This document shows positions 24,300 to 36,350 of a DNA stretch of 64,000 nucleotides, piece by piece (within the stretch, counting starts at the first letter, position 1; each line of letters begins with the position of its first letter). Made by a program: the position numbers and the translations under genes. The stretch comes from Lunularia cruciata. Its lineage: Eukaryota; Streptophyta; Marchantiopsida; Lunulariales; Lunulariaceae. Location: contig OX419758.1 of NCBI GenBank assembly GCA_948567375.1, positions 61,571,001-61,635,000 on the forward strand, read 5' to 3'. The notes under the pieces were generated by a model. It searched no databases. It saw only the letters and a list, made by a program, of their open reading frames with translations, and was not told the origin of the DNA.

Positions 24300-25102
24300 T
24301 GAAGTTGAACGTGAGTGAGCACTTTGAAATCGTTACTTATCTCCTTGGGAGTTTTAGGTGATAGGATTCCATTATCCATGCCACTTGGTATACTTTCCAC
24401 CCTTGGGTGTTTGCCACCAATTGGGGACCCGAGTCAGGGAGCACCACCTCTGGAGGAGATGTGAATTGCAAGCACTCATGCACCTTCATGGACCTCCTCC
24501 TTGCCATAAATCTTGCTCAAAGTGGGATTAAAATCTAGTAAACTTACCATTGCAAGTGGACTAATGTTTGCTTTGGTCTCAAACATGGCTTCCATTCTTG
24601 GAAAAAGTGGGCACATTCTATTCAATTTATCTTTTATAGTTCTCCACTCCTTGCCATATTCCTTCTCCACGAGACCTTCTCCAATAGACTTGTTCTTAAG
24701 CTCTCAATTTTCTTTGTACTGTTTCATGTACCGCAACCATTTCTTGTAAAGTCTCTCACTTGTCATAGAAGTAGGAAATCCTTGTCCCTCCCTAATCAAA
24801 AAGGTTGCCATGAAACTAAATGCAGTAGATTTCTAAATGGGCTTTTTGCAACTCCTACCATGAATTTGTGCAAAATGCTCGGGGTCCTCCAAATAATCCA
24901 GTATTTGGCTATAATGGAACTTTGCCATGAAAATTTGTTCATCCTCCTTTGTTTTGACCAGTGCATATAAAGCCATCCTCAAAAAGTCTCCAAATTTCCC
25001 TAATGGTTGTTGAGGTTGTGAATCCAAAGATGACTCTACAGGTCCTGGATCAGTGTCAAAAAGCGAGCCTCCTCCACTGAAACAAGGTACTTGATCTCCC
25101 AT
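24300..25102 (-). pseudogene. Myb/SANT-like transposon protein, broken, copy 2
   Basis: The minus strand from about 25102 carries an N-terminal stretch (MGDQVPCFSGGGSLFDTDPG; a helix with FGDFLRMALYALVKTKEDE; QILDYLEDPEHFA). After a frameshift near 24830 come YKKWLRYMKQYKENWELKNK, then SIGEGL, KEWRTIKDKLNRMCPLFPRM and EAMFETKAN. The tail near 24.5-24.3 kb is LLDFNPTLSKIYGKEEVHEG. The middle part matches copy 1 at 2.3-2.5 kb word for word at several points. In PIF/Harbinger elements a Myb/SANT-like partner helps the transposase bind and enter the nucleus. The broken transposase at 12.8-13.6 kb could be its partner if the intervening DNA inserted later. Frameshifts and stops make it non-functional. 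Confidence 0.5.
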
Positions 25103-26013
25103 TGCAAAAAATTTGTTGCACTCCCGATATCAAATTCCTCTACCCCTAATCAATTTCTTGGTTTCCACATGGCGGTGCTAATCATTTCCCACACCAATGC
25201 AAAACTACAAAACTAATAGTTGCCTGAAAAATTGCACATTTGCTCAAGAGGGTGGTGAATTGGAGTTTAGAATTTAAAATTGTTGAGGTGGGGCATTTGG
25301 ATCATGAATATGCAAACCAAATCAAAAATAATTTTGACTCATCTAACCACGTGTCTATCCTCTTGAGAGAACACGTTACTTTGTCAGACAATCATTTATT
25401 TAGTACGGCATTCCTAAACATCCAAAACATCAGGCTTGAGTTTTATAAATGAATGCAATTTGGATAAAATATCCCATAATTGAATTTACAGAGAGTTCAG
25501 TTATTACACTCTAGTCTGGTTACAGAGTTCCCCAAAATATATTACTAAGTTTGTTAAGAATCCCTTAGACATTTGTCAAATCTATTTCTGAAACCCCCTA
25601 GTACAACAAGATGATGAGATTAGTATAGTGAGATTACCTCGTATCAATGGACTTAGGTGGAAATGCCAAGACAGATAGTTGTCAATTTGACGGCATATGC
25701 TCTTGGACCATTAATGCAGAGGATATAATAGAGTACATCGGAGTCCTCTGAGTACGTCCTTGCTAGTTACTTTTCTTTAGATTCCTTGGCTTGTTTAGTG
25801 GATTTAGTTTAGTGAATTTAGTATTGGTCGGGAGACATTTGAGAAGAAGAGGAGAGAATATAGGGTGAGTAGAAAGTCATGAATTTTTGAATGCATGTTA
25901 CTATTATGTAATATGTAAATGGATGGTTGGTTTTATTTATATTTAAATTAAATATTATGAATATTTTAATGGAAATATTAAATAATATGTAAAATAGACT
26001 ATAATTGTATATG

Positions 26014-26074
26014 TATAAAAATATTACAGAATAAAAGAATAAATTATTATAAAAATATTACAGAATAAAAGAAT
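26014..26074. repeat. 34-bp tandem duplication
   Basis: TATAAAAATATTACAGAAT and AAAAGAAT occur twice at a period of 34 bp. Confidence 0.85.
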
Positions 26075-26168
26075 GTGTTATTATCATATTTTTATATAAT
26101 TATGGTTTCATTCTCTAGGTGAGGTTTTTTAGAATGGTTTAGGATACACCATTCATGGTGTGCAATAA

Positions 26169-26465
26169 ACTTTTTACTTTATAAAGGTAAAAATTCATGT
26201 GTGAAAGATGCATAAAGAGTATGATTTGACCATTTAGGATAATCAAGCAAAGGTGAACTATCACCTAAAGATCATTAATACTCATGATTACACATGTTTG
26301 TGTCTATCTTGGGCTATCAATCCACTTTTTACTTGGTAAGGGTAAAAATTCATGTGTGAAAGATGCATAAAGATAATGATTTGACCATTTTGGTGCAAGG
26401 TGAACTATCATCTTGATATCATTGATACTTGTGATTACACATGTTTTGTCTATCTCGTGGCTATT
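26169..26465. repeat. 165-bp tandem duplication
   Basis: Copy 1 starts at 26169 and copy 2 at 26334. Shared landmarks are GGTAAAAATTCATGTGTGAA, GATGCATAAAG, GGTGAACTATCA and GATTACACATGTTT. The second copy is slightly shorter and diverged. Confidence 0.85.
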
Positions 26466-26949
26466 GATTGAGTAGTAAGAATGGCTAGCATTTCAAACGG
26501 GTTATATTTGGGGGTTATTTGAGACTCATTTCCTCATCCATGCATATTCCATAAGCTTCCCTATACACTCCATGACTTTAGGTTAAACAAGCTTTTTTCT
26601 TACCACCTTGCTGGATTAGCCTATGATCCTATGGATGAGATAGCATGATTCATATTCCTGTTATTCCCATAGTGGTGTCTTTGCTATACTAGAGAGGGAG
26701 TGTGTGAGAAAAAGAGGTGGTTGTTAGATTTCATAGATTTCAAACAAGGGATTGGGTTACCCTATACGAGGAGTTTATATGGGCTACATATCACAAGAGA
26801 TAGGTTCAGTCACAAGATACTGTAGATTCCACTCAATTATAGTTGTGTAGGATATTGAGTCAAGCTGGAGAATATAGTAGAGTAGCATGAGCCCTTTGTC
26901 TATGGCTAGTCTTATCAATGAGACCATCTCTTCCTTACACTTATCTCTT

Positions 26950-29263
26950 TCTTATGCTTCCATCCTCTTGCAGGAGAGGGTGTACCACTAGAGGTCTTAG
27001 ACTAATAGACTAAGCAACTTTTATTGTCTTGATAGACCACTTTTTGCACAAGCATTGTGCATTGCCCTACGCTTCTCCTCAAGGGGTTTGTTAAAGATGG
27101 TATATGAGCATCTTAGAGATTGCTTCCAACCATATGATCCCTCTAGTGGTTGTATTGAGCTATTTCATGTGGCTACAATAAAAGTGAGGTGAGAGATTCC
27201 TACATCAATTAGTTGGATGTTAGGTGCTAGTCTACTTCTTGTGATGGAGAAAGGCATGGGAGGCATTAGACCAATTGCTATTAGGGAGGTCTTTTTTTTC
27301 TCTTGTTAACCATACTATTATCCTTCCTACATCATTCTCACTTACAACAACACCTCAATCCACATTAGTTTGATGTTGTTATACTTGGACGTTGCGAGGG
27401 TATATCTTTAAGCATTAGAGCACTCCTAGATATACACCTCAAGTGTTCTACAATTGGATGTTGAGAACACTTTTAGTAACATCTCACATGGATCCATCTT
27501 TAGAGAGCATAGGAAGGCCTGTAGATCCTTGGTGAGTCCTATTCCTTTCATGAATTCTTTCTATGGCTCTCCTCTCTACTACCAACAAGGTTTCTCACAA
27601 GAGGAAGATCACTATCTTAGAGTAGGTTGTTGCACAACAAGGAGATCCTTTAGGAGGGACCTTTATTTGTTATGGCTCACTTTAGAGCACTCTTATCTAC
27701 TACTTTGGCCATGCAAGGTTGTGTTTTTCTCTCCTTGGTAGATGATACACACCTTGTGAGCCCTATAGGTAAGATTAGATAGGCCTTTGACCACTTAACT
27801 ATCGAGCTTCATCTTGTAGGCTTGAGAGTCAAGGTGTCAAAGTGTGGAGCATAGTCCCTCTAGGTATTCCTCCTCACTTCCAACTTCCAAAGGGATGTAT
27901 AACATCTATAGATGGTCTACATATTCTTGGAGTCCCAATAGGATTTGAGGATTTTGTCAAACACTTCCTAGATACATTCCTTGCATAGGATATTCTTTGT
28001 ATGGATGACCTCCTTCTACTAGGAGATCCGCATGTAGCCTTTGGTATATTATTCTCTAGTATTGCTTGTAGACAAGCCTACCTTCTTCACAATGTTCTCC
28101 CTTCTATGACCTTCTTATCATGTTTGAGTGTGTTTGGTAGGAGTATTATGGGTGTCCTTGGTGATATCATTGAACCAAGGACATTTGAGTGTGTGATAGG
28201 GGATTTGGCATGTAGAAAAACATCTCTACCAATCTTTTGTAGGCTTACCCCCTACTATCTATAGAGGAGACGACATCTACAGCAATGTTGGGTAGTTGGT
28301 CTTTCTCAAATACCTTTACTTTCCCCTCATTTTGTGGTTGCCGATCGGCCAATCTTGGAGACGTATGTGACCAAGGTGGAGGAGGATTCTTTTCTCTCCA
28401 AGTGTTATTGTGGCAGACTAGAGATAGTATATCTCCAAAACAAAAGAGGAACTTCCATCCTTTTCTTCCCTGCTATTAGATTGGACCAAAGGTTTGTAGT
28501 CTTCCTTGATGGAGCAACAATTTCATCATACATTACATTCTCTCTTAGTGGATAGAGAGTGGATACCTTGCTTGGATGGAGCGTTGGTATGCTTTGCAAA
28601 TGACACAAGTCAAGGCAAACTTCTACTTGGTCCAAGATGATGAGGTGATAGATATTGTAGTTACAAACCCTACACATGAGACCAGCGCATCATACATCGT
28701 TTCATCATACATTACATTCTCTCTTAGTGGATAGAGAGTGGATACCTTGCTTGGAGGGAGCGTTGGTATGCTTTGCAAATGACACAAGTCAAGGCAAACT
28801 TCTACTTGGTCCAAGATGATGAGGTGATAGATATTGTAGTTACAAACCCTACACATGAGACCAGCGCATCATACATCATTTCATCATACATTACATTCTC
28901 TCTTAGTGGATAGAGAGTGGATACCTTGCTTGGAGGGAGCGTTGGTATGCTTTGCAAATGACACAAGTCAAGGCAAACTTCTACTTGGTCCAAGATGATG
29001 AGGTGATAGATATTGTAGTTACAAACCCTACACATGATCTGGTGTAAAAGGGAGTGATCACCCATCCTCTTGAATGGGCGGCGAGCAGAGTGGTAGCAAG
29101 CAAGGTCTCCAAATATAGATGTATATCGCAAGAGCACCTCTTTGTTTCTCTAGCCTTGGAGTTATATGGAGTGATGGATGCAACATTTGACACACTTGTT
29201 AAGGAGTGCATGAGACAAATCATTCTAGACAACATGTGTTCATTTCTCTACAAAGCACATTGA
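26950..29263 (+). pseudogene. Non-LTR-type reverse transcriptase protein, heavily decayed
   Basis: Switching frames gives an ordered RT protein. 27050-27190: LLKMVYEHLRDCFQPYDPSS. Near 27250: KGMGGIRPIAIREVF (RT fingers). 27450-27560: LDVENTFSNISHGSIF, with the first catalytic-type Asp. 27620-27650: QQGDPLGG. About 27730: FLSLVDDTHLVSP, the catalytic x-x-Asp-Asp. Then VGLRVKVSKCGA, and 28001-28100 MDDLLLLGDPHVAFGIL with AYLLHNVLP. The C-terminal part reads FYLVQDDEVIDIVVTNPTHD, then HLFVSLALELYG, ending at 29263. This layout matches a reverse-transcriptase family scattered through plant and algal genomes, recalled from memory and not searched. Frameshifts and stops, plus an internal 179-bp triplication, disable it. 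Confidence 0.7.
28521..29037 (+). repeat. 179-bp tandem repeat, 2.9 copies
   Basis: Landmark GGATACCTTGCTTGG starts at 28561, 28740 and 28919. The copies are almost identical, so the amplification is recent. 179 is not a multiple of three, so every junction shifts the RT frame. The minus-strand open frames over this block are echoes of the repeat. Confidence 0.95.
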
Positions 29264-29957
29264 ATCATGCAATCCATAGGTAAGCAATCACAATAGGTTA
29301 TATTTTGTCAAAATGTTCCCATTGTTCAATTGTTCAGGATGTTCCCTTTGTTTGTATACCATATGACTTGCATAGCTCATATCCCTTAGATGCAACCAAA
29401 TTCCTCTTTTAGATACAATTGGAATTTTGGCCCATTTTACGTTGTCTTTTAGCTTGATGGGGTCTTCTTGTCCTTTTAGTTTTCACGCGCGGTCGCATTT
29501 TTTCTTTTCTCGTACAAAGAAAAGTTGTGCGAAACGATCACCTGCACGGTAAGCTCTGTCGCTGGCGCTCCAATGGAGCGCTTGTTCGACCCGGTTGACT
29601 CGTTAAGGTCGACCGGGTACGCTCAGTCTCAACACCGGTTAAGGCATAGACTAACACTACTGTGTTCTCATCCTTCTCATGAGCCCTTCTTATCCTTCTT
29701 TTTATCCTACGCGGTAGCGTTTCCTGCGTCGTATAGCTCCTAGGTAAAAACGTGTGACGAGGCCAGATATGGCAGAGTGTGTGAAGGGTTTCAATCTCTA
29801 CAGCGAGCTTTACATCCACGATCATTGCTGAAATGTCAGCACAGAAGAAGAGCAGCAAATGACGCATTTTGCTTCTTTTCGCTGCTCCAGACGTTCACGA
29901 TTCCTTGATCATATACGTCGTGTCCTTCGTTGGTGCTATAGGCGAATAGTTTGGATA
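29264..29957. other. Junction between the transposon block and the F-box gene, with putative 5' leader
   Basis: AT-rich up to about 29455, then a rise in GC and CpG. A short upstream ORF (ATGTCAGCACAGAAG..., 29833-29862) overlaps by four bases (ATGA) the first in-frame ATG of the F-box frame at 29859. The frames on both strands at 29525-29867 have no recognisable domain. Confidence 0.4.
29455..29512 (+). repeat. Dispersed boundary motif, copy 2
   Basis: TGATGGGGTCTTCTTGTCC, then TTTTAGTTTTCACGCGCGG and TCGCATTTTTTC. It is preceded by GCCCATTTTACGTTGTCTTT, which also has a counterpart before copy 3 at 44.7 kb. Confidence 0.55.
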
Positions 29958-32838
29958 ATGGCTGCCAGCCGTCGGATAAGCGCTATGTCTAAGCCCGCGA
30001 TAATTCACAGATCTGTTGGCACAGCTTCTGTTTGTATGCAAACGAAAGCCTCAGCAAAATCCAGTCACGGAATGAGTGAATTCTGGTATTTCATTTGATA
30101 CTTCTACTTGCGCTGGTCTCAAATTTTTTGTCCGATGCGCTTACCGCATATGCTGATACTAGACTATTACAAGGGGAAGAGTGAATGTGCAGCAGGGAAA
30201 GTGTATGACTGTGCTTATTGCTGCTTCGACCTAGAATCTTGGAGTGAAATTACTTCAGACAATCAGCTGATAAAGCTTGTGGATGAATTGGCTGACGCAA
30301 GCCCAAGGACTGGTCCTCAATTTCCGCTTATGAAGAAGTTCATGCTGGGCGTCGATCAGTCCAGATAGTTCCCATTATCTCTTCCCTTAGTATCAGATGG
30401 TGCGCTTTATGATACTTACTCCTGACTGATGGAAGCCTTTATCCTTTCAGACTACAAACTATCTTTTGTTTCATCTCAACAATGTCGTACGTATACAATT
30501 CTCAGGTTCGATCAGGATCTGTGGACGAACATTATCAGCTTTTTGCACCCTAAAGATCTTATCCACCTCGCGATGACGAGTCACACCTTTCACGACTTTG
30601 CGATGGAAGAGTACACGTGGAGTGCACTCTGCCGGCGCAGATTGAAGATTTCCAATCTTGTTAAGCCGCACTTCAGCTGGAAAAGTCTCTACCGGGCAGC
30701 TTGTGGTATATGAAATACGCAATCACTTTAGTCTTTTCTGCGGAGTCTTTGGTTAATATCAATACTCAATTTCGTTCAGCGTACTAACCGGTGAGACATC
30801 CACTCCGACAGATGGAAGTCACTCCTTTATACGCGACAATTCAGGGAGACACATTGGTGAGTTAAGGAAGAGGATGAAATAGACGTGAAACTTACTCCTA
30901 GTTCAACATGTCTAAAAGATAATTGACAATGGTTCGTGGCTACAGACTATATCGTCCCACTTCTACGGAACAGGTAGCATCTTCTCTAGTTCTTCGTCGT
31001 GTCTGGTCTTGGAGTGCAGGGAAAGTGCGACTGATATAATAAAGGTCAGGCTTATACATAGTAAAGGTCAGGCTGAAGCTCACCGTTGGCATCAGTTGAG
31101 CATGTTTAATACATGTTCTGTACGAATGACATCATGGCCATATAACAGATAACAACCATTGAACTACTTGCTATTTTACTGACAGAACTGAACGAAAATT
31201 GTGAACCTGTGAAGGTTTTTTCTCCATCAAACTCAGCATCAAGTCTAGTATTCAAGCTAGAACGGCTAGAACTGGCCTATTCCAGCTACCCGATGAACTA
31301 AATTGACAACCAAAAGCAAAACTGGAAAGTAGCTTCTGAAAAGTTAAAATACAGATGTCAACGTCTATTCCCGATATGGCTGATCGGAAGGACAGTCTAC
31401 TTCTATTTTACGAACAGACCATAAGACTAAATTGTGCAGCTTCAGACAATCGTAACTTAAGACCGTGACCTTGATGTTTGCATGCGAAATCTAAGAGACA
31501 AGTCACATGAATGCTTTCTTCTTGTGCAGATTGGATGAGAATCGGAACATTTATGATTGATTCTGGCGAGATGCTTGTTAGTGGCACTTCCGGTGTAGAT
31601 GAATGGAAACACAGATTTCTAGCTGAAAGACAAGAAGAAAGAACTTTCTTATCTCTAGTGAACGTTCAGAAAGGCCCATGGATTGCAGGTACTGTGGAGA
31701 TACTATTATCAATTACGGAGCTCCATAATGTGATTCACAATACGTAGCTAGTGGCTAATCACATAGGCGTTACTTACCACTTCTTTAGGAAGAGCCTAAC
31801 AGACTTGCAACTGCATGTGTCCAGATCTTCATCTAGTGCATTGCCCGGTATGCCTTGTCTCTACCTGCGAAGGTAGCCATCAAAGATTAAACGATTCGAA
31901 CTTTATATCATTAAGAAGATTTTGGTGTTTCTGGAGAAATCAATAGAAATGATCTCTGTAAAAACATTGATTACCTCACCTCCCGCTTGTAACTTGTCCC
32001 TTTGAAGGTACTATGCAAATTTTTGATGTCCGACATTGGGAGCTATTCCTTGAGAAAAAGTACGTCCTTGAAGATTGGAAGTATGAAGAAGTAGCTTCGT
32101 TCAGTTTCTCTGGCCACTGCGCAAAGGCAACGGCAGGCGCATTCGACAAGCACCATGTATTGATCAATGACACCCCAGGTAAGAGCTCCATTTCTGAGTA
32201 ATTTTATTCTCAACTGGACTTCAGAGCCAATCTTAAACGAACATTGGATAACGCTGTTCCTGCCATGTGCACATTGGATATAAATTAATTTTAAGAGGTT
32301 AAATCCAATCTTTCCAGCAAACTTCTCATAGATATATCACAGTCTATATAGAAATCTGTTAGTAAGCTTCTCAATTCAGTTTCTGTTTTGTGTACATGAA
32401 AAAGAACTCCTGAGATTCAATTCGTGGGAGGCTGATCCTCCAAGCTGGCAGCCGAGGGGCAAGACTTCACAGTATGCAGCTGCTTCCAGTACTTTACTGC
32501 AGAAGAATGATGGTACTTAAAACTCTGTTGAAGAAGCTCTACAAAAAGATCTCATCGCCTCAGCCAACCCCCGAGAAAACGCTGCATGACAATGTGTACC
32601 TAACCTGAGAAACGTAGATGTTAATCTCATTGTTCAAATTGATATTCATCTGATATTCTATGTCGATTCATGGAGAGATAGACAAAATAAATGGAGGACC
32701 ACAAGAATTGTCTTGGATCGCTTTTATTTGGATCTAACTGGAAAGGAGTTTCCAGGTGTGCAGGTCAAGTATTATGTCATGAAAGCAGGATACGACGGAC
32801 CTATCGTTGGACTTCGAGTAGCGCAGCAGTTGGTGTGA
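29958..32838 (+). CDS. F-box protein, probable SCF ubiquitin ligase adaptor (6 exons)
   Basis: Exons 29958-30085, 30506-30705, 31530-31688, 32008-32178, 32405-32512 and 32678-32838 join in phase with AG/GT borders, giving 308 residues. The second exon reads FDQDLWTNIISFLHPKDL, then HLAMTSHTFHDFA and WSALCRRRL, a typical F-box (about residues 44-88) that would bind Skp1/ASK. Downstream exons continue FSWKSLYRAACGDWMRIGTF, KGPWIAGTMQIFDVRHWELF, LLRFNSWEADPPSWQPRG and VLDRFYLDLTGKEFPGVQVK. I see no kelch, LRR or WD40 repeats, so the substrate module is undefined. The start is uncertain: an in-frame ATG at 29859 would add 33 Arg-rich residues. The acceptor of the last exon (ATGGAGAG|ATAG) is the weakest. 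The stop at 32836-32838 overlaps a possible donor (GTGTGAGT), so a further exon cannot be excluded. Intron 1 holds an 86-codon frame (30108-30368) not used in this model. Confidence 0.75.
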
Positions 32839-35800
32839 GTACATTTGCCTCTCTTGTTCTCCTAAGTACCATATGATGTTAACATACACGAAGCATCGAC
32901 TCCCGATGCTCTCATCACAACTGAAGCAGTGGAGAATTAGCGACTTTGTTTACGTGATGGAGCAATGTTCAATTTCGCTATTTTCAAATGCATGCAAATC
33001 ACAAGTCTTCCGGTAGTGCTCAACTTTTAGTATGAAAGACAGAAAGGTAAAGGCATTGTTCACATGGTAATTGCATAAATCGTCACATTCAAATCATCAA
33101 GTAAGATCTGAACCAAGTTTTAGGATATAAATACTAGTAAAGATTTGCTGGAACATCGTTGACTTTCGCATCTTGAGCATGAAAATAAGATCATAGCTGT
33201 CTCAACCTTTGTCTATGCCATACAGATAAACAGGTAAACTTAGTTGTTTGATCAGATATTGAATCAGGTGATAGTTACGGAGGACAACAACAAATTGTAT
33301 ACTACCAAAATGTTTGAACGTCGAAACATGCCTACCACACCTTCAAAGCTAGGTGCCACCTTATACTGTAAAGAAACTTTTAGCGACTCTCCGGGATAGA
33401 AACGCCCATGCAGAGTCCACTATGGATGCTTTTACAGTTAGGGGGACATCGGATCGACTGTAAGTATGAATTTGTATCGAGCATGCGAAATTTGAACTTC
33501 CCCTACTATCCAGTGCGAGCTAATCGAAAGTTCAGAAGAGCTGTTATGGAATGTAACCTAAGGACCCATCTTTGATCTGGGATGTATTCATGCAGTAAAA
33601 GATGATTTTATCCAATCTAACTTGACTTGGTCCACTTCCTGTATCTTGCAAATAAACCTTTTTTGCCGGAAACTGAGCTTTAAGCTCGTCATGTCGATAT
33701 GATCAATCTTCCGCATACATCAAACAGGAATCCAGAACATCGACGAATTGGAAGCACCTGATCGTGAGTGTTAGACCCACTGGCAAGCACAGTATATGTT
33801 GGTTCATGATCTTTGGATCAATAAGGACCTGGCATAGTGTCCGCTATGTGCATTCGTCCTTTATGAACAAAAATTTCTTAATACATGAGCTTCATTAGTA
33901 GCTAACAGATGAACTAGATGAATGAATATACCAAGATTCTTTTAGTGTCGTCGTCTAGCGCTAATTTGCTGCCCCTGGTAAGAGGCCCAGTCTGAAGGTG
34001 CGTGCCATGTTATGTTCTTGCATGAATGAGCCATCGATGTTAGCCTTTTTGCTATTGTAACATGCTTACCATCGAATTTTATAGCTCCACTTGGAATGCA
34101 GGACAATTCTCTGTAGACTTATTTTCAAGTTCGAAACTTGGAGTTTAACAGTCTCCACATTTTCTTGAGGAAGGAGAACATGGTTAGAGGGAAGCACAGG
34201 CGCTACGATTGTTTGAAGTGCCATTGCGTTCACGAATCAAGCGTTTGTCTTTTATCGTGGCTTCTGTGGGAGGCGTGGTGTGGATTCTGCATGGCACTTC
34301 TATGTGTGTTGTTGAATTTTGAAGTTCTAGAATGTGACGCGCAGGCTGATATGGATAGGTTTTATAGCTTAGCTCCTATTCAATTTCTAGGAATGTCCAG
34401 TTGCGAAAGAAAGTCGGCAAGCATTCTCACGCAATATCTACATGTTTCCTTATCGATATTATCCAGCCCAGTGGTAATGAGATAAGCCCTGGCAACAGAT
34501 CATCCAACAGAAAGAGTTAGAATATACCCCATACATATTGATATCTCTTTTGGGCAATTGGCCCTGTACAACGTGCTGCTTGGATGGAATAAGACCACCT
34601 TCCAAGGACCTCTTGCTTCGAATTTCTTCGCTACACTTCTATACTACCTTAATCGACGGATACTCTCCTGAAACACACAGTAAGTTGTGCCGCAGCTCCA
34701 GGAGAAAATTGGCGAAATATTTGTGTTAGTCCTCCTTTTGCGGCCCGTCTAATCCGAAGCATGTCGAACGGCAAGAATCAAGAAGACACATTCTCGCTGT
34801 ACCTGTTTAGTTTCCTGCCTAACATTTCTTTGGTACAATGTGTGATCTTCAGGTCCTTCACCGGAAATATAGCACATGTGTAGTTAGCTATAGAAATTTT
34901 CATTACTGTACACCGTATAAATTTGCACTGATATCATGGTTCCACTAATACTTCGATCAGTAACTGGAGGTCTAAAACTTAAGTCTAAACTTAACCCTCA
35001 TCTACCTTAATCGTAGCTACACGTTCAACTCGGACGGTGATGCTAGGTAAATAAAGCCTAACGTGGAAATCGAGTCCGGTTCAGTTCTACGAGCTGCTGA
35101 CAAGTGTCCACATTCATGAGTTGCTGCAAATTCCTTTGCTGATTTAGGTTTGAGCCACTCCGGAGCATCATCCCGACCCCGCTGAACAGTTACACTCTTT
35201 ACCTTGCACACCTCCAAATTCCATTGCTGATTTGGCGACGAAATTTCGAGTAATTCCGAAACATCATCCCACACAATAGGAACAATTATTCGAATCACAT
35301 GTTCACGTCTTGATGTGATGTATACTGTCTCCGATTACTGCTACCGTGCAGTAATTATCTAGATGGTCTTGCACAAACTGTCAATGTCAGTAGATTTAGT
35401 CTATTTACATTGGGCATTTGGACAGTCTTTATCAATAGTACTGGGACTGGTCTACCATTGAGAATGTTTACGGTTAGAACAGTAGTTTGTAGTTTCTGCC
35501 TGCGCACGTGGAGAACACAGAGCGACTTTGTGCCACCCCGTAAAGTTAGGTTCCATAGTCTAGAATTGAACCATTTTGTTAGTTAGGTGTTACAACACGA
35601 ACTCCGGATCTCTTGTTCTCGTTGTATTCTTCTTTGTAACTCATCGCTCTATCGCGTGATAAAGAATCCCGTTATGAGACGATTTTCGACACGTAAATAA
35701 AAGTAGATTTAAAAGAAGATTTGAGTTAATTTAATAAATTTACTACTTTATATATGGTTTGTTAAAATCAAAATTAAAATTAATCACTTATAAAATATTT

Positions 35801-36049
35801 ATTATCATATGTATATATGATTTTAAACTAATTTTCATTTATTTAAAAGTATAATTAATTACAGATATACAGTTTATTATATCTTTTCGTATCATAAACA
35901 ACTCCGCACTAGAACAAGCTATAGCTGATTTCATTTATGATCGATCCAGTGCTAATGACAGTTGTCACTTGCCCGTTTAACTACATCCATCTCATGGGAT
36001 CCACCGCCGCTCATAATTCTACGACGAATGCAAACTATGGTAGGTTCTT

Positions 36050-36350
36050 GATTTGGCATCTTTTGGACATCATTCGGTGGATGCCATGCCCGTGGTAGAT
36101 TTAGAGATACGAGCTTGTCTTTGGATTAGAAGCAGCTTCGCTTGATGCAGCATCTGCATATCAAAGTTTCTAGAACCTGCTATGTATGATAGAATTTATA
36201 ACTCATGTTCAGCAGAGTTCATTATAAGTTGAGGAGAGTGGTTTGATCGAATGGATCAACATGGCATCTTTCGGACGTCATTAGAGCAACCGATAATAAT
36301 GTACATATCAGAGTTTCTAGAACTCGTTATGGATGGTACAATTTAGACTC
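36050..36350. repeat. Old, diverged tandem duplication of about 150 bp
   Basis: TTTGGCATCTTTTGGACATC and ATCAAAGTTTCTAGAACC in the first copy (from about 36052) match CATGGCATCTTTCGGACGTC and ATCAGAGTTTCTAGAACTC in the second (from about 36258). They are clearly related but far from identical. Confidence 0.5.

Larger units (their letters stand above)
19487..24300 (+). mobile_element. Unclassified retroelement-like region
   Basis: Starts with an LTR-like TGTAGTGCCCGAGC (19487). A TATA box (TATATAA, 19944-19950) follows about 460 bp later, then an untranslated stretch with many GTGCC/GCACC words (20660-21070). Plus-strand open frames follow: a basic frame at 21221-21541, read on after a stop into an acidic tail (21542-21787); a coiled-coil stretch at 22216-22425; and a frame at 23388-23678. 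Stops separate them. I do not recognise a reverse transcriptase or integrase in this part. Another GTGCC/GCACC-rich block lies at 23930-24070 and may be the matching end. A non-autonomous LTR element, or a degraded element with an unfamiliar gag, are both possible. Confidence 0.4.
25103..26949. other. AT-rich intergenic DNA with two tandem duplications
   Basis: No gene recognised apart from the repeats listed separately at 26014 and 26169. Frames are short and composition is AT-rich. Confidence 0.5.

Noticed and set aside
28405-29235. Four similar minus-strand open frames (MCRVCNYNIYHLII...)
   Set aside because: They are the reverse complement of the 179-bp triplication; the plus strand carries the recognisable RT C-terminus.
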